Below, piece by piece: positions 26,001 through 34,251 of a stretch of DNA of 64,000 nucleotides. How positions within the stretch are numbered: position 1 is the first letter of the stretch; every line of letters begins with the position of its first letter. The position numbers and the translations under genes were made by a program. Source of the stretch: Oncomelania hupensis (taxonomy: Eukaryota; Mollusca; Gastropoda; Littorinimorpha; Pomatiopsidae); NCBI GenBank assembly GCA_036898135.1, contig CM072516.1:58104176-58168175 (forward strand), given 5' to 3'. The notes under the pieces are model-generated. The model was not told the DNA's origin. It was given only the letters and a program-made list of their open reading frames with translations, and searched no databases.

Positions 26001-26363
26001 TCCCTCCCTTCACCCACCTTTTTCTCCTTGACAGAAATGTTATGAGAAAAAAAGGACATCAACTTAACTTGCTGTGAATGGTCTGGCCTTACGATGCGGC
26101 TATTGCTGTCCTTTACGTTTCTTCTATCACATGACAGAAAATCCACATATTTTGCTAAACCCTTCAGGGTTCAAACAACTTGTTGTTTCTATTTTTATTG
26201 TGTATTCATCCAAGGAGACTGTTTTCAAGAAAATAAAGTGTTACCATCTAAAGAACTGTTCAATGTGTTTCAGCTGCCAGTGCTTATCAAGCAAGGACTG
26301 GAACAGGGAGCCCAGAACTACTTACAGCACTACTTGCAGGCTGCTAATGTCGCCATCCAGTGA
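1095..26363 (+). CDS. CSE1L: Exportin-2 (CAS/CSE1-like), 3'-most 23 coding exons
   Basis: Exportin-2 is the importin-beta-family HEAT-repeat receptor that carries importin-alpha back to the cytoplasm with RanGTP. Exons: 1095-1240, 1375-1465, 1790-1897, 4558-4650, 5438-5605, 6344-6473, 6737-6802, 7403-7512, 9124-9216, 9841-9925, 11325-11386, 11878-12011, 12392-12495, 14497-14594, 14992-15142, 15849-16048, 18538-18635, 19083-19168, 19458-19539, 22050-22196, 23084-23181, 23791-23924, 26274-26363. All introns are GT-AG and every junction keeps frame. The total is 2,574 nt, 857 residues plus TGA. The product follows vertebrate CSE1L throughout: [14 protein letters not shown] at the first exon, [47 protein letters not shown] and [11 protein letters not shown] near the C-terminus. 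About 112 N-terminal residues and the promoter lie upstream of the window. The exons look intact, so this is a functional gene. Confidence 0.97.
2110..4198 (+). mobile_element. CAGGG...CCCTG transposon with 6-bp TSD (TATAAT)
   Basis: The terminal inverted repeats are CAGGGTGGGGAAC and GTTCCCCACCCTG, perfect over 13 bp. TATAAT flanks the element directly on both sides (2104-2109 and 4199-4204). It lies in a CSE1L intron and carries the zinc-finger gene described separately. It has no transposase core. The ends are hAT-like, but hAT elements usually duplicate 8 bp. Confidence 0.85.
2361..3238 (+). CDS. Two-exon zinc-finger ORF inside a transposon
   Basis: The first exon, 2361-2697, reads through a BED/C2H2-like finger: [20 protein letters not shown] then H..MHQH, with aromatic KWKWEW upstream. 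It ends with donor G|GTAGGC. A second stretch, 3097-3238, starts after a CCATAG acceptor, keeps the same frame for 47 codons and ends at donor GACAG|GTAACC. The finger resembles DNA-binding fingers at the N-terminus of hAT-related transposases. No DDE or dimerisation domain follows within the element, so this is either a truncated transposase gene or a DNA-binding-only derivative. The start could be 2361 or the internal ATG near 2379. Confidence 0.6.
7923..8776 (-). mobile_element. RTE-like LINE, 3' fragment (copy a)
   Basis: It lies in a CSE1L intron on the opposite strand. The minus strand encodes decayed RT pieces ([31 protein letters not shown]). The 3' end has the short TATCC repeat typical of this family in the window. 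Several frameshifts are present, and a (TTC)n tract follows at 8879-8966. Confidence 0.9.
10043..10135 (+). pseudogene. Decayed partial duplicate of CSE1L exon 11 and its acceptor
   Basis: About 85 bp repeat the intron end and first codons of true exon 11 (11262-11349). Both have the TATTGGATT..TGTG stretch, a pyrimidine tract, CAG and TCAACA/TCAACAG. The copy has a plausible acceptor at 10101-10103. It reads about nine codons in the CSE1L phase before TGA at 10133-10135 and has no donor. It looks like a tandem-duplication relic, later separated from the true exon by the transposon at 10151-11226. Confidence 0.75.
10151..11226 (+). mobile_element. CAGGG...CCCTG transposon with 6-bp TSD (CATAAT)
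   Basis: The ends CAGGGTGGAGAATTCTCC and TTCTCCGCCCTG are inverted repeats, with CATAAT on both sides (10145-10150 and 11227-11232). It contains a short acidic ORF (10493-10623, [18 protein letters not shown]) and a T-then-G run at 11021-11054. No transposase domain is visible. It is probably a non-autonomous relative of the element at 2110. Confidence 0.85.
12586..14022 (+). repeat. AGGTCA-rich dispersed repeat, copy B (interrupted)
   Basis: It matches copy A in order: a CATAGCAATGT-like start, the CAAACTTGGTA..GTGTATATCCATGAGAC block, AGGTCA motifs, and an end with GGAGCATGTAAGTCATATGG. A 447-bp transposon (12956-13402) is nested in it. Confidence 0.85.
12956..13402. mobile_element. Short CAGAG...CTCTG transposon with 6-bp TSD (TAGATA)
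   Basis: The TIRs CAGAGCTGCCTA and TAGGCAGCTCTG are perfect over 12 bp. TAGATA is duplicated at 12950-12955 and 13403-13408. The 447 bp have no meaningful ORF and carry a GT repeat. It is nested in AGGTCA repeat copy B. Confidence 0.9.
15415..15824 (+). repeat. AGGTCA-rich dispersed repeat, copy C (5' truncated)
   Basis: Only the 3' half is present, from the GTACAGTGGACTGGCT block through the AGGTCA motifs to GGAGCATATGTGTCTTATGG. It ends about 25 bp before the acceptor of CSE1L exon 15849-16048, so the branch site is probably in or next to repeat sequence. Confidence 0.85.
16242..17788 (+). mobile_element. hAT-like deletion derivative with CTCCTTGAA subterminal repeats
   Basis: The ends are CATGGTTCGTAC and GTATGAACCATG (11 of 12 complementary). 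Near both ends the motif CTCCTTGAA recurs many times (16254-16370 and 17740-17760). The target duplication is unclear (TGCTG near both edges). A transposase remnant lies inside. Confidence 0.75.
16773..17231 (+). pseudogene. Transposase C-terminal remnant (SHGQA..VERRFS type)
   Basis: One frame reads [18 protein letters not shown], then a TAA (16953-16955), EISTENLS, a TAG (16980-16982), and an 80-residue lysine-rich coiled tail ending RRMLST. The SHGQA/VERGFS block is the conserved C-terminal helix region of a hAT-like transposase group known from aquatic animals. The catalytic core is absent, so it is a deletion product broken by two stops. Confidence 0.7.
20055..21696 (+). mobile_element. 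CAGAG...CTCTG transposon with 6-bp TSD (AGCATG)
   Basis: The TIRs CAGAGATGAGAATC and GATTCTCATCTCTG are perfect over 14 bp. AGCATG flanks the element directly (20049-20054 and 21697-21702). It lies in the CSE1L intron between exons 19458-19539 and 22050-22196. Confidence 0.92.
20521..20850 (+). CDS. Short basic ORF inside transposon, probable truncated transposase
   Basis: This 109-residue ORF has [19 protein letters not shown] near the start and a lysine/arginine-rich, coiled-coil-like C-terminal half ending PPAKKARTG. Its C-terminal style (charged helix after a deletion joint) resembles the tail of the remnant at 16773-17231. No catalytic motif is visible. It may be a leftover fusion of the first and last transposase exons. 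Confidence 0.45.
   Translation: MISHCLEQSATCKMLQKLNPGEKALATHIYSGVKIKWNFFKWLEEKLNTTVLIRLKDKKIERNVELNAEAEKQARLAHKKALTARLQVLVRKRSEIRSQKPPAKKARTG
24061..25900 (+). repeat. Dispersed repeat family T, copy 1 (split by LINE b)
   Basis: Segments 24061-24232 and 25537-25900 match the order seen in the copies at 32456, 32881 and 60412: GTCCAGCGGACT-like start, GGCATCCCATGCA, TTTACAAAAC, GCCCTAGTGACCA, and TCAAGAAAAAAGGTAGGTGA. It has no ORF. Confidence 0.75.
24233..25536 (-). mobile_element. RTE-like LINE with internal deletions (copy b)
   Basis: Flanked by a TTTACAAAAC target duplication (24223-24232 and 25537-25546), it splits an older dispersed repeat. The minus strand shows RT fragments ([47 protein letters not shown]). 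A block around the [10 protein letters not shown] region is duplicated (near 25085-25155 and 25188-25230). Most of the N-terminal RT half is deleted between about 25405 and 25425. Confidence 0.9.
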
Positions 26364-27232
26364 TGGCGACGTTGTTGTGCTGTCATTTTCTTCGTCATTG
26401 TGTGACCGCTGCATTAGTGTTGACATCATGTGTTCAGACATTGAGCTACATTTGTGTTTGTGTCGCTATATTATGTGGTCGCTACATTTGTGAGGGCACC
26501 TATAAACATAAACTACACCGCATGACAGTCCCCTGCCACACATTTCTTTGATGCAGAAACATGGATTGCTGTCACAAAAAGAATAACGCTCAAAAACATT
26601 TCCTGCAGCCAGAAAACATGCCAATACTTGTAGACTGCCAACTATGTTGATAGACTGGAGTTGACAAACTGTACAGGTATCAGCAGTTGAAGAGCTGTTC
26701 ATGAGACAGGCAGCCTAACAGCCTGGTCTTGAAGCTGATGCCATGACTTAACGTAGCTAGCGGCCTGTATATTGCCGACAGTCTCTCGTTTTTTGCCTAC
26801 AGCTGTTCCATACAGAATGGGGGATATATACTATTTAAGGACAGGATATTCAAGCATGTATGTTATCACTGGAAAGTAATGCCTCTGCAATAATCTATGA
26901 CTGCAGCCACACCAGCTGAACACGTTTTGGCACAAGTGTCGGTGCTCAGTGTGCTCTTTCATACTTTTAAGAGGTAGTTCAATACCTCCAACATTTATAA
27001 TGGGCATTTTGCAAGTCAGCTTGCTCACTGGTTTCTTCCAGTTCATAGTCTTTTATTTAACAAAACAATGTAAAAAAAAATTAAAACACTGTTTTGAAGG
27101 TGATTGAGACACATGCATTTGTGTATATTAACTTTAAGACTTGTCATTTTCTGAACTATGTACAGAAATGCTGACAACGTACATACTGAGATCTTTTAGG
27201 CTTTCAATACAGCTTGAGCTAAAGTGAATATG
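26364..27232 (+). other. Probable CSE1L 3' UTR, no other gene seen
   Basis: This stretch follows the stop codon directly. It contains only short ORFs without recognisable domains and no clear repeat family. It is best read as 3' UTR or downstream flank. Confidence 0.5.
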
Positions 27233-27238
27233 CATTAT

Positions 27239-27884
27239 CAGGGCTTCTGAAAGACCTTTTTTTCAACTAGCCCGCCGGGCTAGTTACTTAGAAAAGTTAC
27301 TAGCCCGCAAGAATTTTGACTAGCCCTGCTGAAATGGCGAAGCATCAAAAAAGCTGTAAAATCTATCTTTTTCGATTTTTTTCTGATGTGATTGTTTTGA
27401 TTTTTTAGCCGGTGTTTCGGATTCGGCAGAACTTGAACCAATTCTTTTTACAAATCGATCCATACTACCATAGCTAAACCGAAAGCGCTAACAAACTAAG
27501 CTGAGCGATCATGTAAAGCCTTCTCTGATTGGTTCATATCGATCAATATTACGCGCTACGAGCCAATCATACAGAGTATTTTTTGGCTTGCAAGTAATTC
27601 AGGAAATGAGGCACAGTAATGGATATTTTTCTCCTCTTTTCCTGATGCGCTTATTATCGAATTATATGAAATGAATCATCACCCATACGGTCCCTCTTCA
27701 CTGATCGTTCTTGGCGAAACGCACACGTGTAGAGCTGTGCAGTTTAAACGGTTCGTAATCAAGCCGACGTTTTTATTTTCATCGGGGATTGACAAACTGA
27801 AGAGAGAAAATCAACTAGCCCGCCGGGCTAGTAGACTTTGAACTTTAACTAGCCTGTGGCAATTTTAACTAGCCATTGGCCCTG
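27239..27884. mobile_element. CAGGG...CCCTG transposon with 6-bp TSD (CATTAT) and ACTAGCC repeats
   Basis: The ends are CAGGGC and GCCCTG. CATTAT is duplicated at 27233-27238 and 27885-27890, and counting the ambiguous TG the duplication can be read as 8 bp, TGCATTAT. Both ends carry the palindrome ACTAGCCCGCCGGGCTAGT and further ACTAGCC copies, likely transposase-binding subterminal repeats. It lies downstream of CSE1L. Confidence 0.88.
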
Positions 27885-27890
27885 CATTAT

Positions 27891-29400
27891 AGTTATCAGT
27901 TCATATGACACTGTGAAGGAAATCTTGAAGAATGGCAGTTGCTGGGACTGGGAGGGACTATTTTTTTGCAGCCACGTCCGTAAAGCTTAAAGCTCAGACA
28001 TTCAGATGTTGGGGGAAATGGCTGATATCTTCACACCAAATACAAATTCTGTGTTCACACCACTTATACATTTTGTACAAAAAGGGATAATGTATATTTA
28101 AACTTCATATTGATGTTCAAATTATTTCCAAGAAAAAAAAAAAAAGTCTCGCATTACATTCATGGTAGGTGACTCATATTGTGTACACATTTATAATAAT
28201 TGTTATCAGAAACGCCATTGAGCTCGATATTAAGGTTATTACGGTGTGTTGTTGCAGTTATTAGGTACCAATGTATTTTCAGCTTTACTGTGTTGCTTGG
28301 AAAGTTCATGTTAACCTAATGTTTCATTTCCATAAGTTTGCTTCTTTAGCCAAGCAATCGATCTAAAGGGATAAGAACGCAAAAAAATTTGCGACACTGA
28401 AAAATGCATCAATGAAACATTGGGTTTGAACTGTGTTGGTGAACCAATGAGATTGCCATAGCTTAATTTATCATTTTTATTCATTTTATATATAGTATTT
28501 ATTTTCAAATTCAGATCTGTATTCAACTATTTTCAGACAGAAATTTGCATTTTGCCTGTCAGTCAGTGTGAATAACCCTATCACCACATTTTGAACGTTA
28601 GGAAGCTTTACAACAAATGGCATTGGGGAATGTTTAAATTGTCATGCTCATTTGAAGCTGCTTGTGCGTTGGATGCTCACCAGGATTTATGATCTGGTAT
28701 TTGTTGTTTTGTACTTTAAAGAAATATTAAGGTTAATTTATTTTGTTGAAGTTAATTGAGTAAATCACATATTAAAATATAAAGACTACATTGATTTATT
28801 TTTAGTATTCTTGTGGACATTTTGTAACATGAGGTTTTTAAACATTCACATGCCAGCATGTAGTTTGTAAAATTATTGTTGGGTGAATGTGTACTAACCT
28901 AGTTTTGGAATGTAACATGTTTGCAGTTATGATCGTGTAAAATATCATGATGTAACATTAAAGAAGATAGATGTACTTTAGTGATGTTTAAAATTGTTTT
29001 CTTTGGGGAAGGGTATGAAGTACATGCATACAAAGCAACAGTCGCCACATTCAAACCTCAATAAAAAGTGAAACTAATTAGTGTAATGTTAACAAAGAAC
29101 GCAAAGGGCATGTTTAATGTTAAATATTTATTGTTACTCTAAATTTAATTTATTAAGAAGATGTCGAGAATACAACTTGCGAACATCCTCTACCCTGACA
29201 ATCACAATTTATGTTCAGTCAGTCCTCCATTCGGTCGTAGTTCTTTCACCAAAACACAGTATATCCTTTCACCCAAACTCGCCATATCTTGCTGACATCA
29301 CATCATTTACCTGCAACAAATGAGTGCAAGATATGTTATGTTTTTGCAGGAGATTCATAACCGCACAAACTTTTGTCTCCTCATAAAATTTGTATAGCTC
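27891..29400. other. Intergenic AT-rich stretch
   Basis: Only short ORFs without recognisable domains are present. It may include the distal CSE1L 3' UTR up to about 29080. Confidence 0.5.
29060..29065 (+). other. Candidate distal polyadenylation signal for CSE1L
   Basis: This is an AATAAA hexamer on the gene strand, 2.7 kb after the CSE1L stop. An ATTAAA lies near 28965. If this site is used, the 3' UTR carries the whole transposon at 27239-27884. A site nearer the stop is equally possible. Confidence 0.25.
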
Positions 29401-29409
29401 TACAAGTTA

Positions 29410-30201
29410 AACCCCAGTCAGACCTACTGATTCTCATAAGATGTACCCAGTCACATACTGCAATAAGTTGTATAACAAGCTTACGATAAAATCTCATGCG
29501 AATCCATCGTAGATTCAGAGAACATGTTCTAATGCCTGCAATGAAATCATAAATCGGGACCAATCGAGAGCGTGCTGTGGCGTCCTTGACATATAGACTG
29601 AAGAAAATGGTCCACACCACAACACAGGTTTTTATCGGATCAAAGCGCAGAATAAGCCCCAAGTGCCTCCATCCTTCTGATCGATGGTCCTTATCCACCA
29701 TTAACAAAAGTTTCCTCCTCATCTGCTACTAAAAGTACTAAATATGGCAAACAATCTTCTCTCTCACTCTCCGACCTGCTCGAACTGTTAGCCATAGCTT
29801 TTACAACATGTAGCCTATATAGCAACTATAGAGAGCACTACAGGACCAAAGAAAAAAAGCCTCTTTTTGAATGAATGTAGTCTCCTCTGTCGAATTTCCT
29901 CATCTGTTACTAAAACAGCTAAAAATGGAAAACAATCTTCTCTCTCACTATCCTCTAAACTGCTCGAAGGTGAACTCGAACTGTTGGCCATAGCTTTCAC
30001 AACATGTACGTAGCAACAAGGGAGAGCACTACAGCAACAAGGAAAGAGGCCTATAAGCGAGGAGCAGCGAAAGCCAACTTCCAACTCTGTTGTATGGAAA
30101 CAAAAAGGAATAAATTTTGGAGTGTGACCAGTTGCTTCGTGCGATCAGTCCTGAGATTAAATCGCAAATAACAAATTTAATAGGTAGGTCTGACTGGGTC
30201 T
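29410..30201 (-). mobile_element. TIR transposon with TTA target duplication (PIF/Harbinger-like)
   Basis: Left end AACCCCAGTCAGACCTAC and the complement of the right end, AGACCCAGTCAGACCTAC, match at 16 of 18 positions. TTA flanks both (29407-29409 and 30202-30204), the duplication size of PIF/Harbinger elements. Minus-strand ORFs at 29381-29722 and 29815-30084 are short and unrecognised. Assignment rests on the 3-bp duplication alone. Confidence 0.7.
29717..30015. repeat. Imperfect internal tandem duplication in the TTA-flanked element
   Basis: 29717-29824 and 29897-30015 share order and most bases (CCTCATCTG.TACTAAAA, CAATCTTCTCTCTCACT, GCCATAGCTTT.ACAAC). The second copy has an extra GGTGAACTCGAA-type insertion. 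Confidence 0.8.
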
Positions 30202-30241
30202 TTAAGGTAACTGTAATAACTTAACAAAATAACTTACCAAG

Positions 30242-30416
30242 GCTTAAAAGCCGCATTTTCAAAATATGAATACAATGCTTAAAAGCCGCATTTTCAAAAT
30301 ATGAATACAATGCTTAAAAGCCGCATTTTCAAAATATGAATACAATGCTTAAAAGCCGCATTTTCAAAATATGAATACAATGCTTAAAAGCCGCATTTTC
30401 AAAATATGAATACAAT
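30242..30416. repeat. Five perfect copies of a 35-bp tandem repeat
   Basis: The unit begins GCTTAAAAGCCGCATTTTC. Copies start at 30242, 30277, 30312, 30347 and 30382 with no difference seen between units. The array lies about 530 bp beyond the OST4 stop on that gene's strand, possibly in its 3' UTR. Confidence 0.97.
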
Positions 30417-30945
30417 GCGATATTGTTAAAAGGTATGGGAAACTTACGTTATAGTGCTCATAGGATTATTTGTTCCTCTAACAGAATAAATACACTTGCT
30501 TTTTAAATAGGAATAGTCACAGCAGCAAGAGTGGATCTTTCATTCAGTGTCACAGTGGGGACTGCTTCCACCAAGCAAAAATAGCACCATTGCAAAAGTA
30601 TTTATAGTAGGCACAGTTGTTTGTTTACATAGCAAGGAACAGGCCTAAAATTCTAAACTTCGTATAAGTTTTGAATTTTAGGCCTCTTCTTAGGCTAGGT
30701 TTCATTTCTTATGCTTGTAAAAATGCTTGGGGAATGTCTTAATGGCCTACGCAATTCATTTGGGAACATTTTAAAATAACGGCACTCCAAATGTAAACAT
30801 GCGGTGGCACTGGCTCTGTGCACCAAAAATCGTAAATTATTGGCGACGTTTCATTTCTTATGCAAAATGCTTGGGGAACGTATGAAAGGCCTACTTTGCC
30901 CTTTTACTAAGTGGCTAACAAAAACTTACCACCAAGAAAAAACAT

Positions 30946-31056
30946 TCAGGAGTCTTTCTTATTGTTGACCGACACATAGTGATAGAGAACGACCAGAAGG
31001 AACAAGGTCACTCCCAGAGCATTGGCAAAGATAGCCAGCTGAACGTCTGTGATCAT
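30946..31056 (-). CDS. OST4: Oligosaccharyltransferase complex subunit OST4
   Basis: OST4 is a single-pass microprotein of the ER oligosaccharyltransferase, where it helps hold the catalytic STT3 subunit in the complex for N-glycosylation. The 36-residue reading frame starts [12 protein letters not shown], has a hydrophobic helix (about residues 10-28, with [12 protein letters not shown]) and ends in a short polar tail with NNKKDS. Length and sequence match animal OST4 almost residue for residue, so it is recognisable despite its size. The ATG is one base after a consensus acceptor (pyrimidine tract and CAG at 31058-31060 on the minus strand), so the whole coding sequence lies in one exon with an upstream 5' UTR exon. 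It is convergent with CSE1L. Confidence 0.95.
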   Translation of the reverse strand: MITDVQLAIFANALGVTLFLLVVLYHYVSVNNKKDS

Positions 31057-31278
31057 CCTGCAAATAAAAGTATATGATGTGAACACAATAAGCATAGCCA
31101 CACTCGAACAAAAATAAATTATACTAAATTATTAGTAATATTAAACTATTAATAATATTAACTATTTAATATTATTTAACCTCCAACTCTACTACATATA
31201 CCATTTTGTCTCTATAAGAAAAGCTTTAACTAGGTGGTCAAATGAGACAGCAGAACAACTGAACATTGCACAGAGAGA

Positions 31279-31640
31279 TTGAAGTATCTCAAACTGCATT
31301 CTTTATATGGACATAGAGGAGATTTAATTCAAGCTTTTATTTTTAAAATATATAATAAAACTGTTGATTTAGAATGGTTAGATATTTTTCTAACACCTCA
31401 TCACAACAAAACTAGGAAACCAGAAGATAAGATTCTTAACAGTATTTTAATACAAGCATAAAAAAAAATTCTTTACTAACAGATGTTCTTCACATTGGAA
31501 CAATTTTTCACTAACTAAAAGCTGCAAAGAATGTTAATTGTTTTAAAAACCAGCTGGACGCAAGGCCAAAATTCAAAGATTTATTCTATTGCTCTGATGA
31601 GTAATACAAATAGGAAAATTGCATGCATATAGACCCAAAG
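31279..31640 (+). pseudogene. LINE RT C-terminal fragment, frameshifted
   Basis: A short frame begins LKLHSLYGHRGDLIQAF, matching the LKLxxLxxRRxRGDLIxxF block near the C-terminus of many animal LINE polymerases. After frameshifts the end reads NCFKNQLDARPKF, like the terminal FKNRLDKYW block. No other part of the element is seen. Confidence 0.6.
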
Positions 31641-32032
31641 TGTAGATGAGATAAGGACGTTCGTAAAGGCTTCATGGCCTGTTTCGTCCTCAACCTACTA
31701 CTACTATGACATTGATGCACATTCAAACATTCCTACTCCTTTTTATGACAGAATAAACCGAGGCCTAGTCGATCTCTTCAACATTGCACGGACTTTAAAA
31801 TATCCTGGTTTTAGCATAGTGTAATCATTCATTTGAATACAAATAAAATAGTGACATTTGTTATTTAAAGTTAACTCACAAAATTTGACACATTTGTCTG
31901 CTACAGTTTTGGGAGATACCACATTTTTAACAAAAACGTCAAAATCAATAGAAAATATAATAGGACTGGGAACCACTCTATTACGTAATCGGTATAAGAG
32001 AATAAAAATATAGTTAAATGTGACACATTGGT

Positions 32033-32452
32033 CTAACTAGAAGGGCAAGACCCATATGACTCATTGCTCCTTATGTAACTTGCAATATTTAACATGAAAA
32101 CGAGTGCCCATAAAAAAACCAAAATAAAACAGTGGCGTTAAAATGCAAAGTAATGCTGTGCTCTTGACATGGAGATGGCCTTGACCTTCGGTTCCAAATA
32201 CACTCATATAATATCACATAAACTACAGCTGCAAGTTGTATTATGCCAAAAAATGACTTAGGGATGACCTTAGCTTCAGTATCCTTGACCTTGGGATGAC
32301 ATTGACTTTCACGTGATGCTCATGTATGATCAAATAACAAATGTTGCATATTATGGGTTAAATACAGCCATTCTACTGTACGATGACCTATTTTTTGTAT
32401 GTTTTTGTAAGGCCTAAAGTGACCTTGACCTTCAAGTTAGTTTGTAATTGTT
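32033..32452 (-). repeat. AGGTCA-rich dispersed repeat, copy E (inverted, truncated)
   Basis: Reading the minus strand gives the family's 3' half, ending in GCCCTTCTAGTTAGACC after the CATATGGGTC block. TGACCTT motifs on the + strand mark the inverted half-sites. Confidence 0.8.
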
Positions 32453-32455
32453 TTT

Positions 32456-32876
32456 AAGGTCCAGCGAACTACAAATTCTGGACCACAGCTCGGTTGAAAG
32501 AGGGCCCACCCCTTATCCATATAAAAGATCTGCTGAAACAACCCTAATGTTACACTGAAGGCACTCCACCAGCCGGTCACTTTGCAATAAAGGCATCCCA
32601 TGCAGGGGACGCTGTGGTTGTACTCAAATTTATCGAACCCCCATTTACAAAAACAAAATAGAATATAAACATTATTATAAAATATAAACGAAACACATAC
32701 ATATAAAATACCTACATTGCTAAATAATAATACCATAGAAAGCCATAGTGACCATTTGGCAGAAAGCGTTTAATATCCCCAAGCTGACCCAACAGACCCC
32801 ATACAGTGATAAACATATGAGGAGTTTTGGGAGAATTGTCAAGAAAAAAGGTAGGTGACTGGTCTAGATTACATTA
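32456..32876 (+). repeat. Dispersed repeat family T, copy 2
   Basis: It runs from GGTCCAGCGAACT to TCAAGAAAAAAGGTAGGTGA and is followed at once by copy 3 in the same orientation. It is non-coding. Confidence 0.8.
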
Positions 32877-32880
32877 CATG

Positions 32881-33470
32881 ATTATTGCTTTAGATCCAGC
32901 GGACTCTTCCGAGCCAAATCAGGACCAGTATAGCCGAATCAGGACCACAAAATCAAGACCACAAATTCTCAGAAAGAGGACTCGCCCCTGATCTGCATCA
33001 AAGATCTGCCGAAACAACCCTAGTGGTAAAACTGAAGGCACTCCACCAGCCGGTCATTTACAATAAAGACATACCACGCAGAGGATGCTGAGGCTATCCT
33101 CTAATTTATCGATCCCCCGTTTACAAAACCAAAATAGAATATAAACATCAGTATAAAATATCAACAAAACACATATAAAATGCCTACATTGCCAAATAAT
33201 AACATCATAGGAAGCCCCAGTGACAGTGACAGTGGGGATACTATTTAGATTGAAACCCCCAGCACCCCAACGGGAGGGGGGGGCAAGAGAAGAAGACCGT
33301 AATACTAGATAGAACAGATTAGGTATGAGATAGAACAATGGAGAAGGACAGTGACAATTGGAATGTAGAGCACTAAATTTCCAGAAAATGGGGATACAGA
33401 TTTGCAAAAATCTTCACATTTTTTAGGGGGAGTGGGAGGAGGAAGGGGTGTGGCGTGAAGACATTGCTAT
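32881..33470 (+). repeat. Dispersed repeat family T, copy 3
   Basis: It begins ATTATTGCTTTAGATCCAGC, close to the end sequence of the copies at 40125 (inverted) and 60412. It contains CCACCAGCCGGTCA, TTTACAAAACC and GAAACCCCCAGCACC blocks in the family order. Confidence 0.8.
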
Positions 33471-33988
33471 GCATGCGAGTCAAAAAATGCTCAGTTGGAA
33501 TTGATTTATGCGTACAAATTATAACTGATCTGATGATAATCTGTAAATGTTTGCTGATAAATTTCCACACACAATGAACGATGATTCAGTGCACTGGTAA
33601 GGGTTCAAACAACAAATATTCTTTAGCCCTGCAAAAAGTGAAAAGTGACGGATTGTAATTTTACTGCATGCAAAAAATAAAACAAAGCAAAAACAAACCA
33701 GACTGCAATGTAATTTGCACAACTTCCCACAAGTGTAGTTTGTATGCGCCTCCAAAAGCTGAGATACTGATCTTTATGTGTGCTGGTTATGCGTAGCGTA
33801 AAAGTGATGCTAATAACAGCAGTAACACCAACAAAGCAAGATATTGTACACATCCCGAGTAAGATAAGACGTTATCCTTAAATCAGACATAAAAATATTT
33901 AAATGACAGCAAATTAACAATTCAAAGATAATTTTGCAAAAATGTTTTAAAAACCCTTTCTAAAATGCAATGCAGAAACAACACTTAC

Positions 33989-34100
33989 TTGCAAAGATAC
34001 AAGAAAATAACGATGACAAAATGGTATGTCGAATTAACGTGGCTATAGATCTCGAAGAACTCAGATCAACGTGTCTCCCGGAAGTACGTAACCGGATGCG
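33989..34100 (-). promoter_or_regulatory. Putative OST4 promoter and 5' UTR exon
   Basis: On the minus strand a strong donor, GCAA|GTAAGT, lies at 33983-33992, upstream of the OST4 acceptor with an intron of about 2.9 kb. Just upstream is an ETS-type core, ACTTCCGG (34078-34085), typical of promoters of housekeeping and mitochondrial or ER genes. The link to OST4 is inferred from strand, spacing and splice phase (non-coding). Confidence 0.4.
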
Positions 34101-34251
34101 TTCCTGTCTACTAACGTCAGCTATTTGCGAAAGGAACCGTTTGCAAACGCACATGAACGAATACAAACACACAATTCTGTGATTTTAACATGGTCATAAT
34201 GCGTGTAGACAAAACTTTCAGTGTCATTGTATATATTTATACAATTGAGTA

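Noticed and set aside
27239..27884. Clean assignment of this element to 8-bp hAT because TGCATTAT can be read on both sides
   Set aside because: The 8-bp reading depends on placing the terminal TG outside the element. The CAGGG..CCCTG symmetry and five other elements favour 6 bp, so both readings are noted but 6 bp is preferred.
30242..30416. CRISPR array
   Set aside because: The repeats are directly adjacent with no spacers, and this is animal nuclear DNA. It is a plain tandem repeat.
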